NCBI RefSeq assembly: GCF_000786215.1 | Contig: NZ_JROG01000003.1 | Location: 806,001-870,000 of the forward strand | Direction of reading: 5' to 3' | DNA from: Sphingomonas sp. 35-24ZXX | GTDB lineage: Bacteria; Pseudomonadota; Alphaproteobacteria; Sphingomonadales; Sphingomonadaceae | DNA: 64,000 bases | Part shown: in pieces, positions 38,242 through 47,623 of the stretch | Position numbering within the stretch: position 1 is the stretch's first letter | How the letters are laid out: the number at the start of each line of letters is the position of its first letter | Position numbers and translations under genes: made by a program | Notes under the pieces: model-generated | The model's database searches: none | What the model was told of the DNA's origin: nothing | Seen by the model: only the letters and a program-made list of their open reading frames with translations

Positions 38242-39362
38242 CAGTCGCCTACTGCCGTGGGTGGCATCGGCGACACCTTTTCACCGTCGGCGACAAATGC
38301 TGCGGACCCTACCAGGATCCGGGTGCCTTCATCGAGCCCGCCTGTCACCTCGACAAAGTCCTGGCCCCGAGCACCGAGCTTGACCGCACGACGGCGTACA
38401 CGATTGTTGCTGTCGACCACCATCACGCTGGCGCCCGCCGTGTCATACAGCACCGCCTTTTCAGGAATGGCCGGCACAGACCGGGTTCGCAGTTGCAGGC
38501 GCGCCGTACCGGACATGCCCGCGATCAGTGCGCCGCCATTCTGGCCTTCCAGTCCGATCCACAGTTCGGCCAGACCTGATTGCTGGTTGATCTGCGCACC
38601 AACACGGCGGACCGTGCCGTTGAACTGGCGATTGTCCGCCAACGTCACCGCTGCAGCTGTGCCTGGTCGCAGGTCTGCCAGACGCGCCTCAGGCACCTGC
38701 ACTCGCAATTCCATCTGCCCGTGCGGCACCAGCACCAGCATCGGACGCGGGGAGGATCCGGTAAGGTCGCCTGGCGCAACATTGCGCTCCACCACCATGG
38801 CGGCAGCTGGTGCCCGAAGCGAAAGACGTCCCCGCCGCAGCGCCAGTTCCTTCAGCTGCGCCTCATGCACCTGCAGCGCCGCCCGGGCGCTCTCCACCTT
38901 GAAGCGGCGGGCTGAAATCGCTTCGGCTGACAGCACCTGACCAGCTGAAAGACCGGTCGTCCGGGCATTTTCCTGCTCGGCCTGGCGCAGCAAGACCTTA
39001 TGCTGAGCCACCACCGCCTGCTGCTGGTCGATCTGGGCCTGCAACATGGTCGGATCGAGCTGAACCAGCACTTCATCCTTGCGGACCATGCTGCCGGCAT
39101 CTGCGCTGACGTGCAGAACCTTGACCCCGGGCATATCGGAGCTGAGCGTCATCGTTTCATGCGGCATCAAAATGCCGCTGGCGTTGATCGAAAGGTCGAT
39201 GCTGCGCAGTGAGACACTGGCGGTGCGCACTGCGCGCATGGCAGGTTCGCCAGTGGTTGCCGCGATCACAGGGCTTGCATCGAGGTTGCAGCTGGCAGGC
39301 AGGAATGCCGCCAGCGCCAACAGGCACGCCGCGTGCAGCCGGGTAAAGTTTTGATCAGCCAT
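38241..39362 (-). CDS. RND efflux periplasmic adaptor (membrane fusion protein)
   Basis: 373 residues. N-terminal signal (FTRLHAACLLALAAFLPASC), possibly a lipoprotein, although the residue at -3 to the Cys is Pro and so the lipobox is imperfect. The lipoyl half-motifs are SDMPGVKVLHVSADAGSMVRKDEVLVQLDP and LSLRAPAAAMVVERNVAPGD, separated by a coiled hairpin (LQAQIDQQQAVVAQHKVLLRQAEQENARTTG). The beta-barrel and membrane-proximal parts follow (MELRVQVPEARLADLRPGTAAAVTLAD, NGGALIAGMSGTARLQL). It links the permease to the outer membrane factor. It overlaps the factor gene by 8 bases and the permease gene by one. Confidence 0.92.
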   Translation of the reverse strand: MADQNFTRLHAACLLALAAFLPASCNLDASPVIAATTGEPAMRAVRTASVSLRSIDLSINASGILMPHETMTLSSDMPGVKVLHVSADAGSMVRKDEVLVQLDPTMLQAQIDQQQAVVAQHKVLLRQAEQENARTTGLSAGQVLSAEAISARRFKVESARAALQVHEAQLKELALRRGRLSLRAPAAAMVVERNVAPGDLTGSSPRPMLVLVPHGQMELRVQVPEARLADLRPGTAAAVTLADNRQFNGTVRRVGAQINQQSGLAELWIGLEGQNGGALIAGMSGTARLQLRTRSVPAIPEKAVLYDTAGASVMVVDSNNRVRRRAVKLGARGQDFVEVTGGLDEGTRILVGSAAFVADGEKVSPMPPTAVGD

Positions 39363-40836
39363 TATCGGGTTTCCCCCTTGGGATGTTTGCCAGGGCGCGC
39401 TGGTCCCAGCCGCCGCCCAGTGCCTTGAACGCCTGGACGGTTCGGCGCAGCCATTGCAGCCGCGCCAGGATCATGTCTTCGCGGGCCGACCGCAGCTGCC
39501 GGTAGGCATTGCGCGCCGTTTCCGGATCGACCAGGCCGCGCTCAAGCCCCTGCTCCATCATGCGCCAGGCCTGCTCTGCCTGAATTTCGGATTCGCTGAT
39601 GATGCGGAATTGCTCGGCATCCGCTGCCAGCCGCGCCAGAACGCCATCCGCTTCGCCATAGGCAGATTGCACCACCTTCTCGTAATTGCTCACGGCCTGG
39701 TTCACACGCGCATCGCTGGCCCGCACTTCCGCCAGCAGCCTGCCGCGATCAAGGATCGGCATCAGTCCCTGAAGCCCAAGCGACCAAAGGCTGGTTGAGA
39801 AGCCCTGCGACTGGCGATCCTGCCCGCTGAAGGTATAGCCGGGCGACAGCGTGAAATTGGGGAACAGGTCCAGCTTGGCGAGAGCCTGGTCGCCCAGCGC
39901 ACCGATCATCTCTTGCTGGGCGATGTGCACATCGGGCCGTCGTTCCAGAAGAATTCCGGGTGCTGTCTGCGGCACCTCAGGCGGCAACGGCAGGTCGGGC
40001 AGAATGTCGAGCGATGCCAGGGGAGCGGTTCCCTTGCCGATCAGGACCAGCAGTTCGCGCCGCACCGAATCCAGCTCACCGCGCAGTCCAGCCACCCGGG
40101 CGCGGGCACCATTGCGCCGCATCAGCGTCGCCACGCGCTCACCATCGGTCGTGAGGCCGGCCTTGATCTTGCTGTCGAGCGCAGCCAGCGACTGGTTTTC
40201 CACGGATTCCGTGAGCCGCGCTTCCTGCATTTCTGCTGCCAGGCCCCTGGCGCGAAACAGGGCATCGGCCACCGATGCGGCCAGCGCGGTACGGACCAGC
40301 TCCAACTCATAGGCAGCCTGCTGCATCCGTGACCCCGCGAGCACCGCCGCAGCACGCTTGCGGCCGAACACGTCGAGTTCCCAGGTCACGCCAAAGCTGG
40401 CGCTATAGGTATAGGTGCGCCCGGTTTGCACCAGCGGCACATCCACCGGGAGGTTAGGCAGGTTGATATCGCCCGATTCCTGGTTGAGTTCCTGTGCGCT
40501 GCCGCCTGCCGCCAGCCCACCCTGGGGATCGAAGCTGCGCAGGATCCTGCTGGCATTGGCCTGGTTTTCGGCCAGCCTTGCTCGGGCAATCTTGACATCT
40601 GGCGCAGATTGCAGCGCGGTTTCGATCAGGCGGTCGAGTTGATCGTCGTTGAATGCCAGCCACCATCTTGACAGGTCAGCATCTGCCGCACCCTGTGGTG
40701 ATCCCTTATCCGCTTCGAACTGATCGGGCATGTCGAAGGACAGCTTGGGCGGCTCGCCCACGTGCACGCAGCCTGTAAGCGCAAGCACTGCCAGAATACT
40801 GGCAAATTGGCGGATCGGCAGGCTGGTCATGACCAT
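39355..40836 (-). CDS. RND outer membrane factor lipoprotein, NodT type
   Basis: 493 residues from the ATG at 40836 (491 from a second ATG at 40830). Signal peptide LPIRQFASILAVLALTGC with lipobox LTGC. Two TolC-like repeats follow: WWLAFNDDQLDRLIETALQSAPDVKIARARLAENQA and ISESEIQAEQAWRMMEQGLERGLVDPETARNAYRQLRSAREDMILARLQ. The segment LLERRPDVHIAQQEMIGALGDQALAKLDLFPNFTLSPGYTFSG is the NodT/OprM hallmark. It forms the outer membrane channel for the RND pump. The start lies four bases past the NRPS stop, so translation is probably coupled. A longer frame running back into the NRPS gene is a shadow. Confidence 0.92.
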   Translation of the reverse strand: MVMTSLPIRQFASILAVLALTGCVHVGEPPKLSFDMPDQFEADKGSPQGAADADLSRWWLAFNDDQLDRLIETALQSAPDVKIARARLAENQANASRILRSFDPQGGLAAGGSAQELNQESGDINLPNLPVDVPLVQTGRTYTYSASFGVTWELDVFGRKRAAAVLAGSRMQQAAYELELVRTALAASVADALFRARGLAAEMQEARLTESVENQSLAALDSKIKAGLTTDGERVATLMRRNGARARVAGLRGELDSVRRELLVLIGKGTAPLASLDILPDLPLPPEVPQTAPGILLERRPDVHIAQQEMIGALGDQALAKLDLFPNFTLSPGYTFSGQDRQSQGFSTSLWSLGLQGLMPILDRGRLLAEVRASDARVNQAVSNYEKVVQSAYGEADGVLARLAADAEQFRIISESEIQAEQAWRMMEQGLERGLVDPETARNAYRQLRSAREDMILARLQWLRRTVQAFKALGGGWDQRALANIPRGKPDNG

Positions 40837-40840
40837 GGCT

Positions 40841-43800
40841 TTATGCACCCGCCATGGTAAAGTTTGCGTGAACCATGGCTGGTGCCAGGTGCTGCGCAAT
40901 GCGTGCGGCCTGATCGACATCCAGCATTGCGTAATGGCCGCAGGTTGCGGGCTGCAGCGATACGGGGTTCGTGGCGTGCGACAGCCAGAGCTGCTCGCGC
41001 GCACTATCCCGACCGTCGCCATCTGCACGCAGATAGGCAAGGCGCGGGACTGTTCCTTCAGGTTTCCACATTTGGGCCAAAGCGATATGATGCGAGACCA
41101 GCGCATGCTTTTCGGCGGGGACCATGGCCAGCACAGGATGGGGCGATTGGGGCGAGGAGGCCACCTGCGGATAGTCGCTGTCCAGCAACAGCAGCGTGGC
41201 GACATCATCCCCTGCCGCCAGCAATTGCCGCGCCATGCAATAGGCAACCATGCCGCCGAAGGAATGGCCCAGCAGATTATAGGGGCCGCGCGGCTGCACC
41301 GTGCGTAGCGCCGTGACATAGTCTGCAGCCATGGCGTCGATGCTCGGCGGGAGGGGCGTATCGTCATCAAAGCCCCTTGCCTGCAGCCCCCAGACCTCTC
41401 GCCGCGGGGCCAGCTCTCGCATCAACGGCATATAGCCGAAGACACCACCACCGACAGGATGGATGCAGAACAGCGCCGGCCCGGCACCTTGTTGCAGCGG
41501 AACCAGCGGGCTGCCGGCCAGTCCGGTCGGATCTTCCATCAATGCCGCGCAATAGGATTTCAGGGTCGGATGAGCGAAGATCAGGCTCACCGGCACCTTC
41601 TTGCCCAGCAAGACCTCCAGCCGCGCGGTGAGGCGCAGCGCCGCCAGAGAGTGACCGCCGATGTCAAAAAAATCGCTGTCGGGGCCAAGGGGGCCAGCTC
41701 CGGTCAGTTCCGACCACAAGGCTGCAACCTTCTGTTCCAGCGGATCAAGCGATGCAGGCGTCGCGCACCGGAAGGTCTCAGGGCTTGCGGGCGTAGTCTG
41801 GTTGCCCGCATCCCAATCACCGCCCCACTCCTGAAGCACTTCGAGTATCGCGATGGCGGGCGCATCAGTCCGGACCATGTGCTGCAGCAGCGCGACAAAC
41901 CGCTCCGCCAGCGCGGCAATGGTCGCCGGTGCAAACCGGCTGGCGGCGTAGCTGATGTCACCACCATAGCCATCACCATCGGGGGCAAGCGACAGTGCGA
42001 GGTCGAAACGAGCAGGCGCGGCAGGCAGATCGACCAGGCGGATCGCCAGCCCCTCCAGCGCCAGAGCCGGAGCCGGGCCGTTCTGCAAAACGAAAAGCGC
42101 CTGAAACAGGGGGTGGCGTCCAGGCAGCCGTTCGGGTTTCAGCGCCTGCACCAACTGTTCGAACGGCATGTCCTGGTGCGCCTGCACATCCATCATCTGC
42201 GCCGCTGTCTGGCGAACCAGTTCATCGGTTGTCCTTGCTGGATCGATCAGGGTGCGGACGGGCAAGGTGTTGACGTAAAAGCCGATCTGGTTGTCGAGAA
42301 TGCTGTCATTGCGACCGGCCAGTGCCGTGCCGACCAACAGATCGCGCTGACCGGTCCATTTGCCCAGCAGCAGGCTCCACCCGGACATCAGCACCGCGAA
42401 TGGACTGGTGCCATGGCGCGCAGCCAGATCGGCCACGGCGCGGCCAAGCTCGCCATCGATGCCCAGCCTGTGCACACCGCCCCCGGTACAGGCCTCGTGC
42501 CGATCGCTTGGCAGGTTCAATAAAGTTGGTGCGCCCGCCAGCGCGTCCAGCCAGTAGGCGCGCTGGCGGCTGAGCTCTTCGCCCGAGAGCAATTCGCGCT
42601 GCCAGAGCGCATAATCGGCATAATGCAGGCTTAGCGCAGGCCGACATATCTCCGTGCAGCATTGCGCGGCAACATAGCCGCTGGTGAGCTCATCGAGCAG
42701 AATGGCTATCGACCAGCCATCTGCGACGATATGGTGCACCGTCAGCGCTGCAACATGCTCATGCTGACCCAGCTTGAAAAGCGCTAGGCGGATCAGGGGC
42801 GAGGCCTGCAGTTCGAACGGGCGCAGCGCCTCAGCCATGATGGCCTGTTGCACAACAGCGGCATCTGCGCCTTCGAGATCATGCAGCGCGAACGGGCATT
42901 CGACCTGCGGCTCGACGATCTGGACCGGTTCGTCATCACGGGAAACGAAGCGGGTGCGCAGGCTTTCATGGCGGTCGATCACCTGCCCAAGGGCCGTGCG
43001 CATCGCGTCCGGATCCAGCGCGCCCTCGATGCGGAAGATGAGCGGAATGTTATAGGCGGCGCTGCCGGGCTCCAGCCGATCGAGAAACCAGAGCCGTTCC
43101 TGAGCAAAAGAGAGCGGCAATGGGTCAGGACGCGGCGAGCGCGCCACAAGTGCTGGCCGGTCGGTTGTGCGCGCGGCCGCCCGGATGGCCTGAGCGAGGC
43201 TCGCTACTGTCGGCGCTTCATAGACCGAGCGTATCCGCAACTCCGCCCCGGTTTCCTCGCGCAGCCGCCCGACCAGACGCGTCGCGAGCAGCGAATGCCC
43301 GCCCATTGCGAAGAAATCATCATCGGCATCGACCGAAGGAAGATTGAGAAGATCACAGAAAAGGGCAGCCACCTGCTGCTCCAGCGCACCTTCGGGCTGG
43401 CGCTGCACGCCAGCGGTACGTTCGGGACCGGGATCGGGGAGTGCTCGCTGGTCAAGCTTGCCATTGGTGGTGAGCGGTAGCCGATCGAGAGGCATGATGG
43501 CGCTGGGCACCATGTAGCTGGGAAGCGCATCGGCGATCTGGTCGCGCAATGCGGCGATATCCAATGCCGTCTCTTCGCGCGGGACCACATAACCCAGCAG
43601 TCTCAGTGCGCCGGTAGCATCGGGCCGGGCGATCACTGCGACCGACTGGACATCGGGATTCGCCAGCAGCTGCGCCTCGATCTCGCTCACTTCGATACGA
43701 TGTCCGCGTATCTTGACCTGGCCGTCGACCCTACCGAGGAAAAGCACCTCACCATCCTCCCGCCAGGCGGCCAGGTCTCCGGTGCGATAGATGCGCCCAT

Positions 43801-46249
43801 AATCGCTGTCGATGAACCGCGCGGCGGTCAGGTCTGGCGCGCCGAGATAGCCCTGCGCCAGGCCAGATCCACCGATATACAGCTCACCGACATGGCCGAT
43901 GCCGGTCTGGCGGAGATGGTCATCCAGAATGAAGAAGCTGTAATTCGGGAGCGGTCGTCCGATCGGCAGGCTCTTGGCATCGCCAGAAAGATCGGCCGGA
44001 ACCATATAGGCGCTGGCATCGACCGTTGCCTCGGTGGGACCGTACATGTTCACGACCTGCGTGCCGTTGAGCGCGGCGCGCAGACGGCGAGCAAGCGCAG
44101 CAGACAACGGCTCTCCCCCCAGCATCAACCGCTTCAGCCGTGCAGTGTCGGGCGCGCCTTCCAGCATCGCTTCGAAGAAGGACGGGACCGAATTGATATG
44201 GGTGACGGCATGGTTTGCCAGGAATTCCCAGAATTGCGCCGGGCTCATCATCCGCACATCGGGCGCGACGACCACGCAGGCGCCGCGCAGCAATGGCAGC
44301 AACAACTGGCCGATGGATACATCGAAGCCGACCGAAATTGCCGCGAGCACCCGGTCTCCGGGGCCGATCGGATCGTGCGGCTGACGCGCCGCATCCAGAT
44401 TGGCAATCGCGCGGTGCGGAACGACAACGCCCTTGGGTGTGCCGGTGGAGCCCGAGGTGAAGATGACATAGGCGGGATCGCCCGGCACTGCCTCAATGTC
44501 GATGCTGGGCCGTGCTGCCAGGCGGTCGACCTGTTCAGGCGTCAGCATCGGGAAGGAACCGGCCAGAGCGGCCTCCCATGCCCCCCAGGTGAGCACCATG
44601 CGGGCTTCTGCCGCCTGCAGCATCGCCAGCGCGCGCGCCTCGGGCTGGCTGGGATCGATCGGAAGATAGACAGCACCGATTTTGAGCAGCCCGATCAGCG
44701 CGGCAATCGTGTCGCAGGATCGTTCCAGAATGACCGCAACGACATCGCCCCGGGCAACACCACGGGCGGCAAAGCTGGCGGCGAAACCATCCGATAGCGC
44801 GTCGATCTGCTTGTAGGACCAGCTCTGATCGCCTTCCATCACCGCATGTTCGTCGCCATGCCGGGCCACGGCCTCGGCAAAAAGCGCAACCGGCAGCGTG
44901 CTGCTCAGCGCCATCCCCGGCCCGGTCTCGAAGCCGGCGATGCGGGCCGCTTCGCCCTTGGCGAGCGCGGACAGTGCGTTGACCTTGGCCGTCGGTCGTT
45001 CCAGCAGCCTTTCGATCACAGCCGCGATGCGATCGGCGATCCGGGCGACTTCTGCAGCGCCGAGGCGGGCAGGATCATGCCCGAAGGTGATGACCAACGA
45101 TCCATCCACCTGTTCACGCATGAACACCGAAAGCGGGGAATGTTCCTGTCCGGACTGGGGCTGAATGCTGGCTGGCATGTCACCCAGGCGCGGCATACCC
45201 ATGGCGGGCGGTGGCAGGATGCTGACCGCGACCTCGAACAGCCCATCCTGATCGCGGCCATTGCCGCCCAGCGCGCGGCCGATGGCATCCATCGGGACGC
45301 GCTGGTGCTTCATGTCGACATCCAGTTGCGCGGCCATGGTTCGCAATGCCTCGGCCAGCGGCAGCGCCGGGTCGAAGGTGCAGCGGAAGGGCAGCACCCG
45401 GGCAAACTGGCCAACCGTCTCCAGATGATCGTTCGGGCGGCCATGCAGGGCCATGCCGATCATCAGGTCATCCCGCCCGAAGCGGCGGCCCAGCGCCAGG
45501 CCGGTGATCGCCACCAGGGCACGATGGGCGGTTGTGCCGATCGCGCGGGCCGCTTCTGCCAATGCGGCATAGCGTTCCGTGCTCAGCTCGACCCGGGCAT
45601 CGCTAAGGCTGCCATCGCCGATCACGGCCCCCAGCAGCGGTTCTGGCAGACCGGCAAGCCGGTCACGCCAGTAGTCAAGGTCTGCCGCCATCGCATCTGA
45701 TCCGGCATAAGCCGCATCATTGGCAATGCTTTCGATGAAAGAGGTGGCTCGCGAACCGGGATATTGCGCGCCCTCGGGCGCCCCATAAGCCAGCGCCCAG
45801 TCGTCGCGCACGCGTCCGATCGAAAGACCATCGACCACCAGATGGTGCCCGGCGACAAGCACCGCCCAGTCGTCCGTGCCAGCCTGGATGGCCTCGACGC
45901 GAAAGAGCGGGTCCGCTCCCAGCGCAAAGCCCCGGCGCGTGCATTGCAGCAGATGGGCGGAAAGCTCTGCGACATCGGCCCGATGAACCATCCCAAAGGG
46001 CAGCGCACCATAATCGGCCGCGACCAGCCGCTGTCGGGGCTGGTCTGCATCGATGCGCAGACGCAGCGCCTGGTGATCGGCGATCACTGCCGCAGTCGCC
46101 CGCTCAGCGCGCTGCGGATCCAGCCTGCCCTTGCCGACAAGCACCGTGCCCACCTGATAGGCAGCCGGGTTTTCCAGCATGGCGCAGTCGAGCCAGATCG
46201 CCTGCTGGGCGCTGGAAAGATCATGCCAGATCCGGCTTTGGTCAGACAT
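40841..46249 (-). CDS. Nonribosomal peptide synthetase, C-A-PCP-C-PCP-TE
   Basis: 1802 residues. Domains in order: C1 (about 1-430; HHLVVDG near 135), A (about 440-940; FTSGSTGTPKG near 595, YGPTEAT, GRVDGQVKIRGHRIE near 837, TNGKLDQ), PCP1 (MGGHSLLATRL near 985), C2 (about 1060-1480; HHIVADGWS near 1175), PCP2 (GGHSLAALRL near 1535) and thioesterase (GHSFGG near 1662). The starting C domain has no carrier before it, so it probably accepts the acyl chain from the PKS carrier. Aligning by eye to GrsA gives an A-domain code of DVGNMGMVDK, which I cannot match to a known amino acid. Only one A domain serves two PCPs. Start ATG 46249 lies 27 bases past the MATE stop. Confidence 0.95.
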   Translation of the reverse strand: MSDQSRIWHDLSSAQQAIWLDCAMLENPAAYQVGTVLVGKGRLDPQRAERATAAVIADHQALRLRIDADQPRQRLVAADYGALPFGMVHRADVAELSAHLLQCTRRGFALGADPLFRVEAIQAGTDDWAVLVAGHHLVVDGLSIGRVRDDWALAYGAPEGAQYPGSRATSFIESIANDAAYAGSDAMAADLDYWRDRLAGLPEPLLGAVIGDGSLSDARVELSTERYAALAEAARAIGTTAHRALVAITGLALGRRFGRDDLMIGMALHGRPNDHLETVGQFARVLPFRCTFDPALPLAEALRTMAAQLDVDMKHQRVPMDAIGRALGGNGRDQDGLFEVAVSILPPPAMGMPRLGDMPASIQPQSGQEHSPLSVFMREQVDGSLVITFGHDPARLGAAEVARIADRIAAVIERLLERPTAKVNALSALAKGEAARIAGFETGPGMALSSTLPVALFAEAVARHGDEHAVMEGDQSWSYKQIDALSDGFAASFAARGVARGDVVAVILERSCDTIAALIGLLKIGAVYLPIDPSQPEARALAMLQAAEARMVLTWGAWEAALAGSFPMLTPEQVDRLAARPSIDIEAVPGDPAYVIFTSGSTGTPKGVVVPHRAIANLDAARQPHDPIGPGDRVLAAISVGFDVSIGQLLLPLLRGACVVVAPDVRMMSPAQFWEFLANHAVTHINSVPSFFEAMLEGAPDTARLKRLMLGGEPLSAALARRLRAALNGTQVVNMYGPTEATVDASAYMVPADLSGDAKSLPIGRPLPNYSFFILDDHLRQTGIGHVGELYIGGSGLAQGYLGAPDLTAARFIDSDYGRIYRTGDLAAWREDGEVLFLGRVDGQVKIRGHRIEVSEIEAQLLANPDVQSVAVIARPDATGALRLLGYVVPREETALDIAALRDQIADALPSYMVPSAIMPLDRLPLTTNGKLDQRALPDPGPERTAGVQRQPEGALEQQVAALFCDLLNLPSVDADDDFFAMGGHSLLATRLVGRLREETGAELRIRSVYEAPTVASLAQAIRAAARTTDRPALVARSPRPDPLPLSFAQERLWFLDRLEPGSAAYNIPLIFRIEGALDPDAMRTALGQVIDRHESLRTRFVSRDDEPVQIVEPQVECPFALHDLEGADAAVVQQAIMAEALRPFELQASPLIRLALFKLGQHEHVAALTVHHIVADGWSIAILLDELTSGYVAAQCCTEICRPALSLHYADYALWQRELLSGEELSRQRAYWLDALAGAPTLLNLPSDRHEACTGGGVHRLGIDGELGRAVADLAARHGTSPFAVLMSGWSLLLGKWTGQRDLLVGTALAGRNDSILDNQIGFYVNTLPVRTLIDPARTTDELVRQTAAQMMDVQAHQDMPFEQLVQALKPERLPGRHPLFQALFVLQNGPAPALALEGLAIRLVDLPAAPARFDLALSLAPDGDGYGGDISYAASRFAPATIAALAERFVALLQHMVRTDAPAIAILEVLQEWGGDWDAGNQTTPASPETFRCATPASLDPLEQKVAALWSELTGAGPLGPDSDFFDIGGHSLAALRLTARLEVLLGKKVPVSLIFAHPTLKSYCAALMEDPTGLAGSPLVPLQQGAGPALFCIHPVGGGVFGYMPLMRELAPRREVWGLQARGFDDDTPLPPSIDAMAADYVTALRTVQPRGPYNLLGHSFGGMVAYCMARQLLAAGDDVATLLLLDSDYPQVASSPQSPHPVLAMVPAEKHALVSHHIALAQMWKPEGTVPRLAYLRADGDGRDSAREQLWLSHATNPVSLQPATCGHYAMLDVDQAARIAQHLAPAMVHANFTMAGA

Positions 46250-46276
46250 AGGGTGGCGTTCCGTCTTGTGTTAGGT

Positions 46277-47623
46277 TCAGGATGCAGGCTGGTGCTGCAG
46301 CGATCGAGCAGTCGCGGTTGATGCTGTCGCCATCAGGCAAAGTCCCATTGCGACGAGGCGCCCAAAGCTGGTCAGGACGATGGCGTGGACGATGCCGGCA
46401 AGCCCCTGGCCCTGGCCAAAGGCGAGCCACCAGCCCAGCGGCACGGCCAATGCCATGGATGTTGCCTGGATGACGGCTGGAGCAACGAATATCTGCCGAC
46501 CGCGCATGATGCTGAGCAGCAACAGGCTCAAGCCATCCAATCCCATGACGGCTGCGCTGTACGGCAGCAGCGCGGCCAGCGATGTCGCCATGGTTCCATG
46601 CGGCGCATAGACGCTCGCCACCCAGGGAGCGCCGACGGCTAGCGCCAGCGCGGGCAGCGCAACGATCGCGGCAAGCCTGGTGAAATCGGGCATCACCGGA
46701 TGATGCCGGTTGCGCCCAACGCGCAAGCTCAACGCATCGCCCAGACCGCTGACCACAATCATCACCGGAAGGTTGAGCGCCCAGCAGGCACAGTAAACCG
46801 CTAACGGCTCCGCACCCACGCGACCGGCCAGCATGGTCAGCGTCATGCCAAAAATGTGCATGGTGAAGGCGATGGCCATGGCCGCGAACCCTGCAGAGCG
46901 CTGCCGCTTCGCGCCCGGATCTGCCGTGCCCCCCTTGGATGCATTGTCCTGCATGCTGCGCCAATGCCGGTGCAACAGCACGGCCAGAGCCACAAACAGC
47001 CCGCCACGCACAATCGCTGTCGCCATGACTGCCCCCATTGCCCCCAAGGCAGGCACGCCAGCGCCGCCGCCGATCAACCACAGGTCAAGCGCAAGGTTGG
47101 CGGCATTGGCGCACAGGACCGCCTTGGAAACGGTCGCGGCACGACCGGTGCCTTCAAGGCAGACGGCGCAGGCAATTGCCAGCAGGCCTGCCAGCCCGCC
47201 AAGCGCTGCAACCGGGAAGAGCGCTGCCGTTCCGGGAATCAGCTTTGCAGGTTGTCCCCATGCGGTCAGAAACCCTGCTGCAAATGGAGACAGGGCAATC
47301 AGCACAAGGCCCAGGACGGCCGCTGCCAGCATGGCGCGCCGCCAGAGCCTGATCGCCGCATCCATCCCGCCGGCGGCAAAGGCTGCCGCCATCAATGGCA
47401 AAGCACTGACGGTAAAGGCGATGGCAATATCGAGCCCCCGGCCAAAGCTGCTCTCCAGCAGGGCCGCCTGTGCCAGTTGCCCGGAATCGTGACGCGACAG
47501 CAGGACAATGTCGGTCAGCCCCATCAGCGCCAGCCCGACGCGCGACACGACCATCGGCACCGCATCGCCCAGCAGGCTTTGCGGTGCCGTCTTGTCTGGA
47601 TTGTCTAGCGCATCAGGCTGCAT
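46277..47623 (-). CDS. MATE-type multidrug/product exporter
   Basis: 448 residues with about 12 hydrophobic helices. The N-terminal part LLGDAVPMVVSRVGLALMGLTDIVLLSR and the middle MHIFGMTLTMLAGRVGAEPLAVYCACWALNLPVMIVVSGLGDALSLRVG fit the MATE family, which expels cations or natural products by Na+/H+ antiport. It lies between the PKS and NRPS genes and is probably part of the product pathway. The ATG at 47623 overlaps the PKS end by 11 bases; the longer frame to 47680 runs inside the PKS gene and is rejected. The family could also be called a MATE-like NorM protein. Confidence 0.88.
   Translation of the reverse strand: MQPDALDNPDKTAPQSLLGDAVPMVVSRVGLALMGLTDIVLLSRHDSGQLAQAALLESSFGRGLDIAIAFTVSALPLMAAAFAAGGMDAAIRLWRRAMLAAAVLGLVLIALSPFAAGFLTAWGQPAKLIPGTAALFPVAALGGLAGLLAIACAVCLEGTGRAATVSKAVLCANAANLALDLWLIGGGAGVPALGAMGAVMATAIVRGGLFVALAVLLHRHWRSMQDNASKGGTADPGAKRQRSAGFAAMAIAFTMHIFGMTLTMLAGRVGAEPLAVYCACWALNLPVMIVVSGLGDALSLRVGRNRHHPVMPDFTRLAAIVALPALALAVGAPWVASVYAPHGTMATSLAALLPYSAAVMGLDGLSLLLLSIMRGRQIFVAPAVIQATSMALAVPLGWWLAFGQGQGLAGIVHAIVLTSFGRLVAMGLCLMATASTATARSLQHQPAS

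Noticed and set aside
40837-41370. N-terminal extension of the outer membrane factor to 671 residues
   Set aside because: The extension reads an alternative frame of the NRPS thioesterase; the lipoprotein signal begins at 40836 or 40830.
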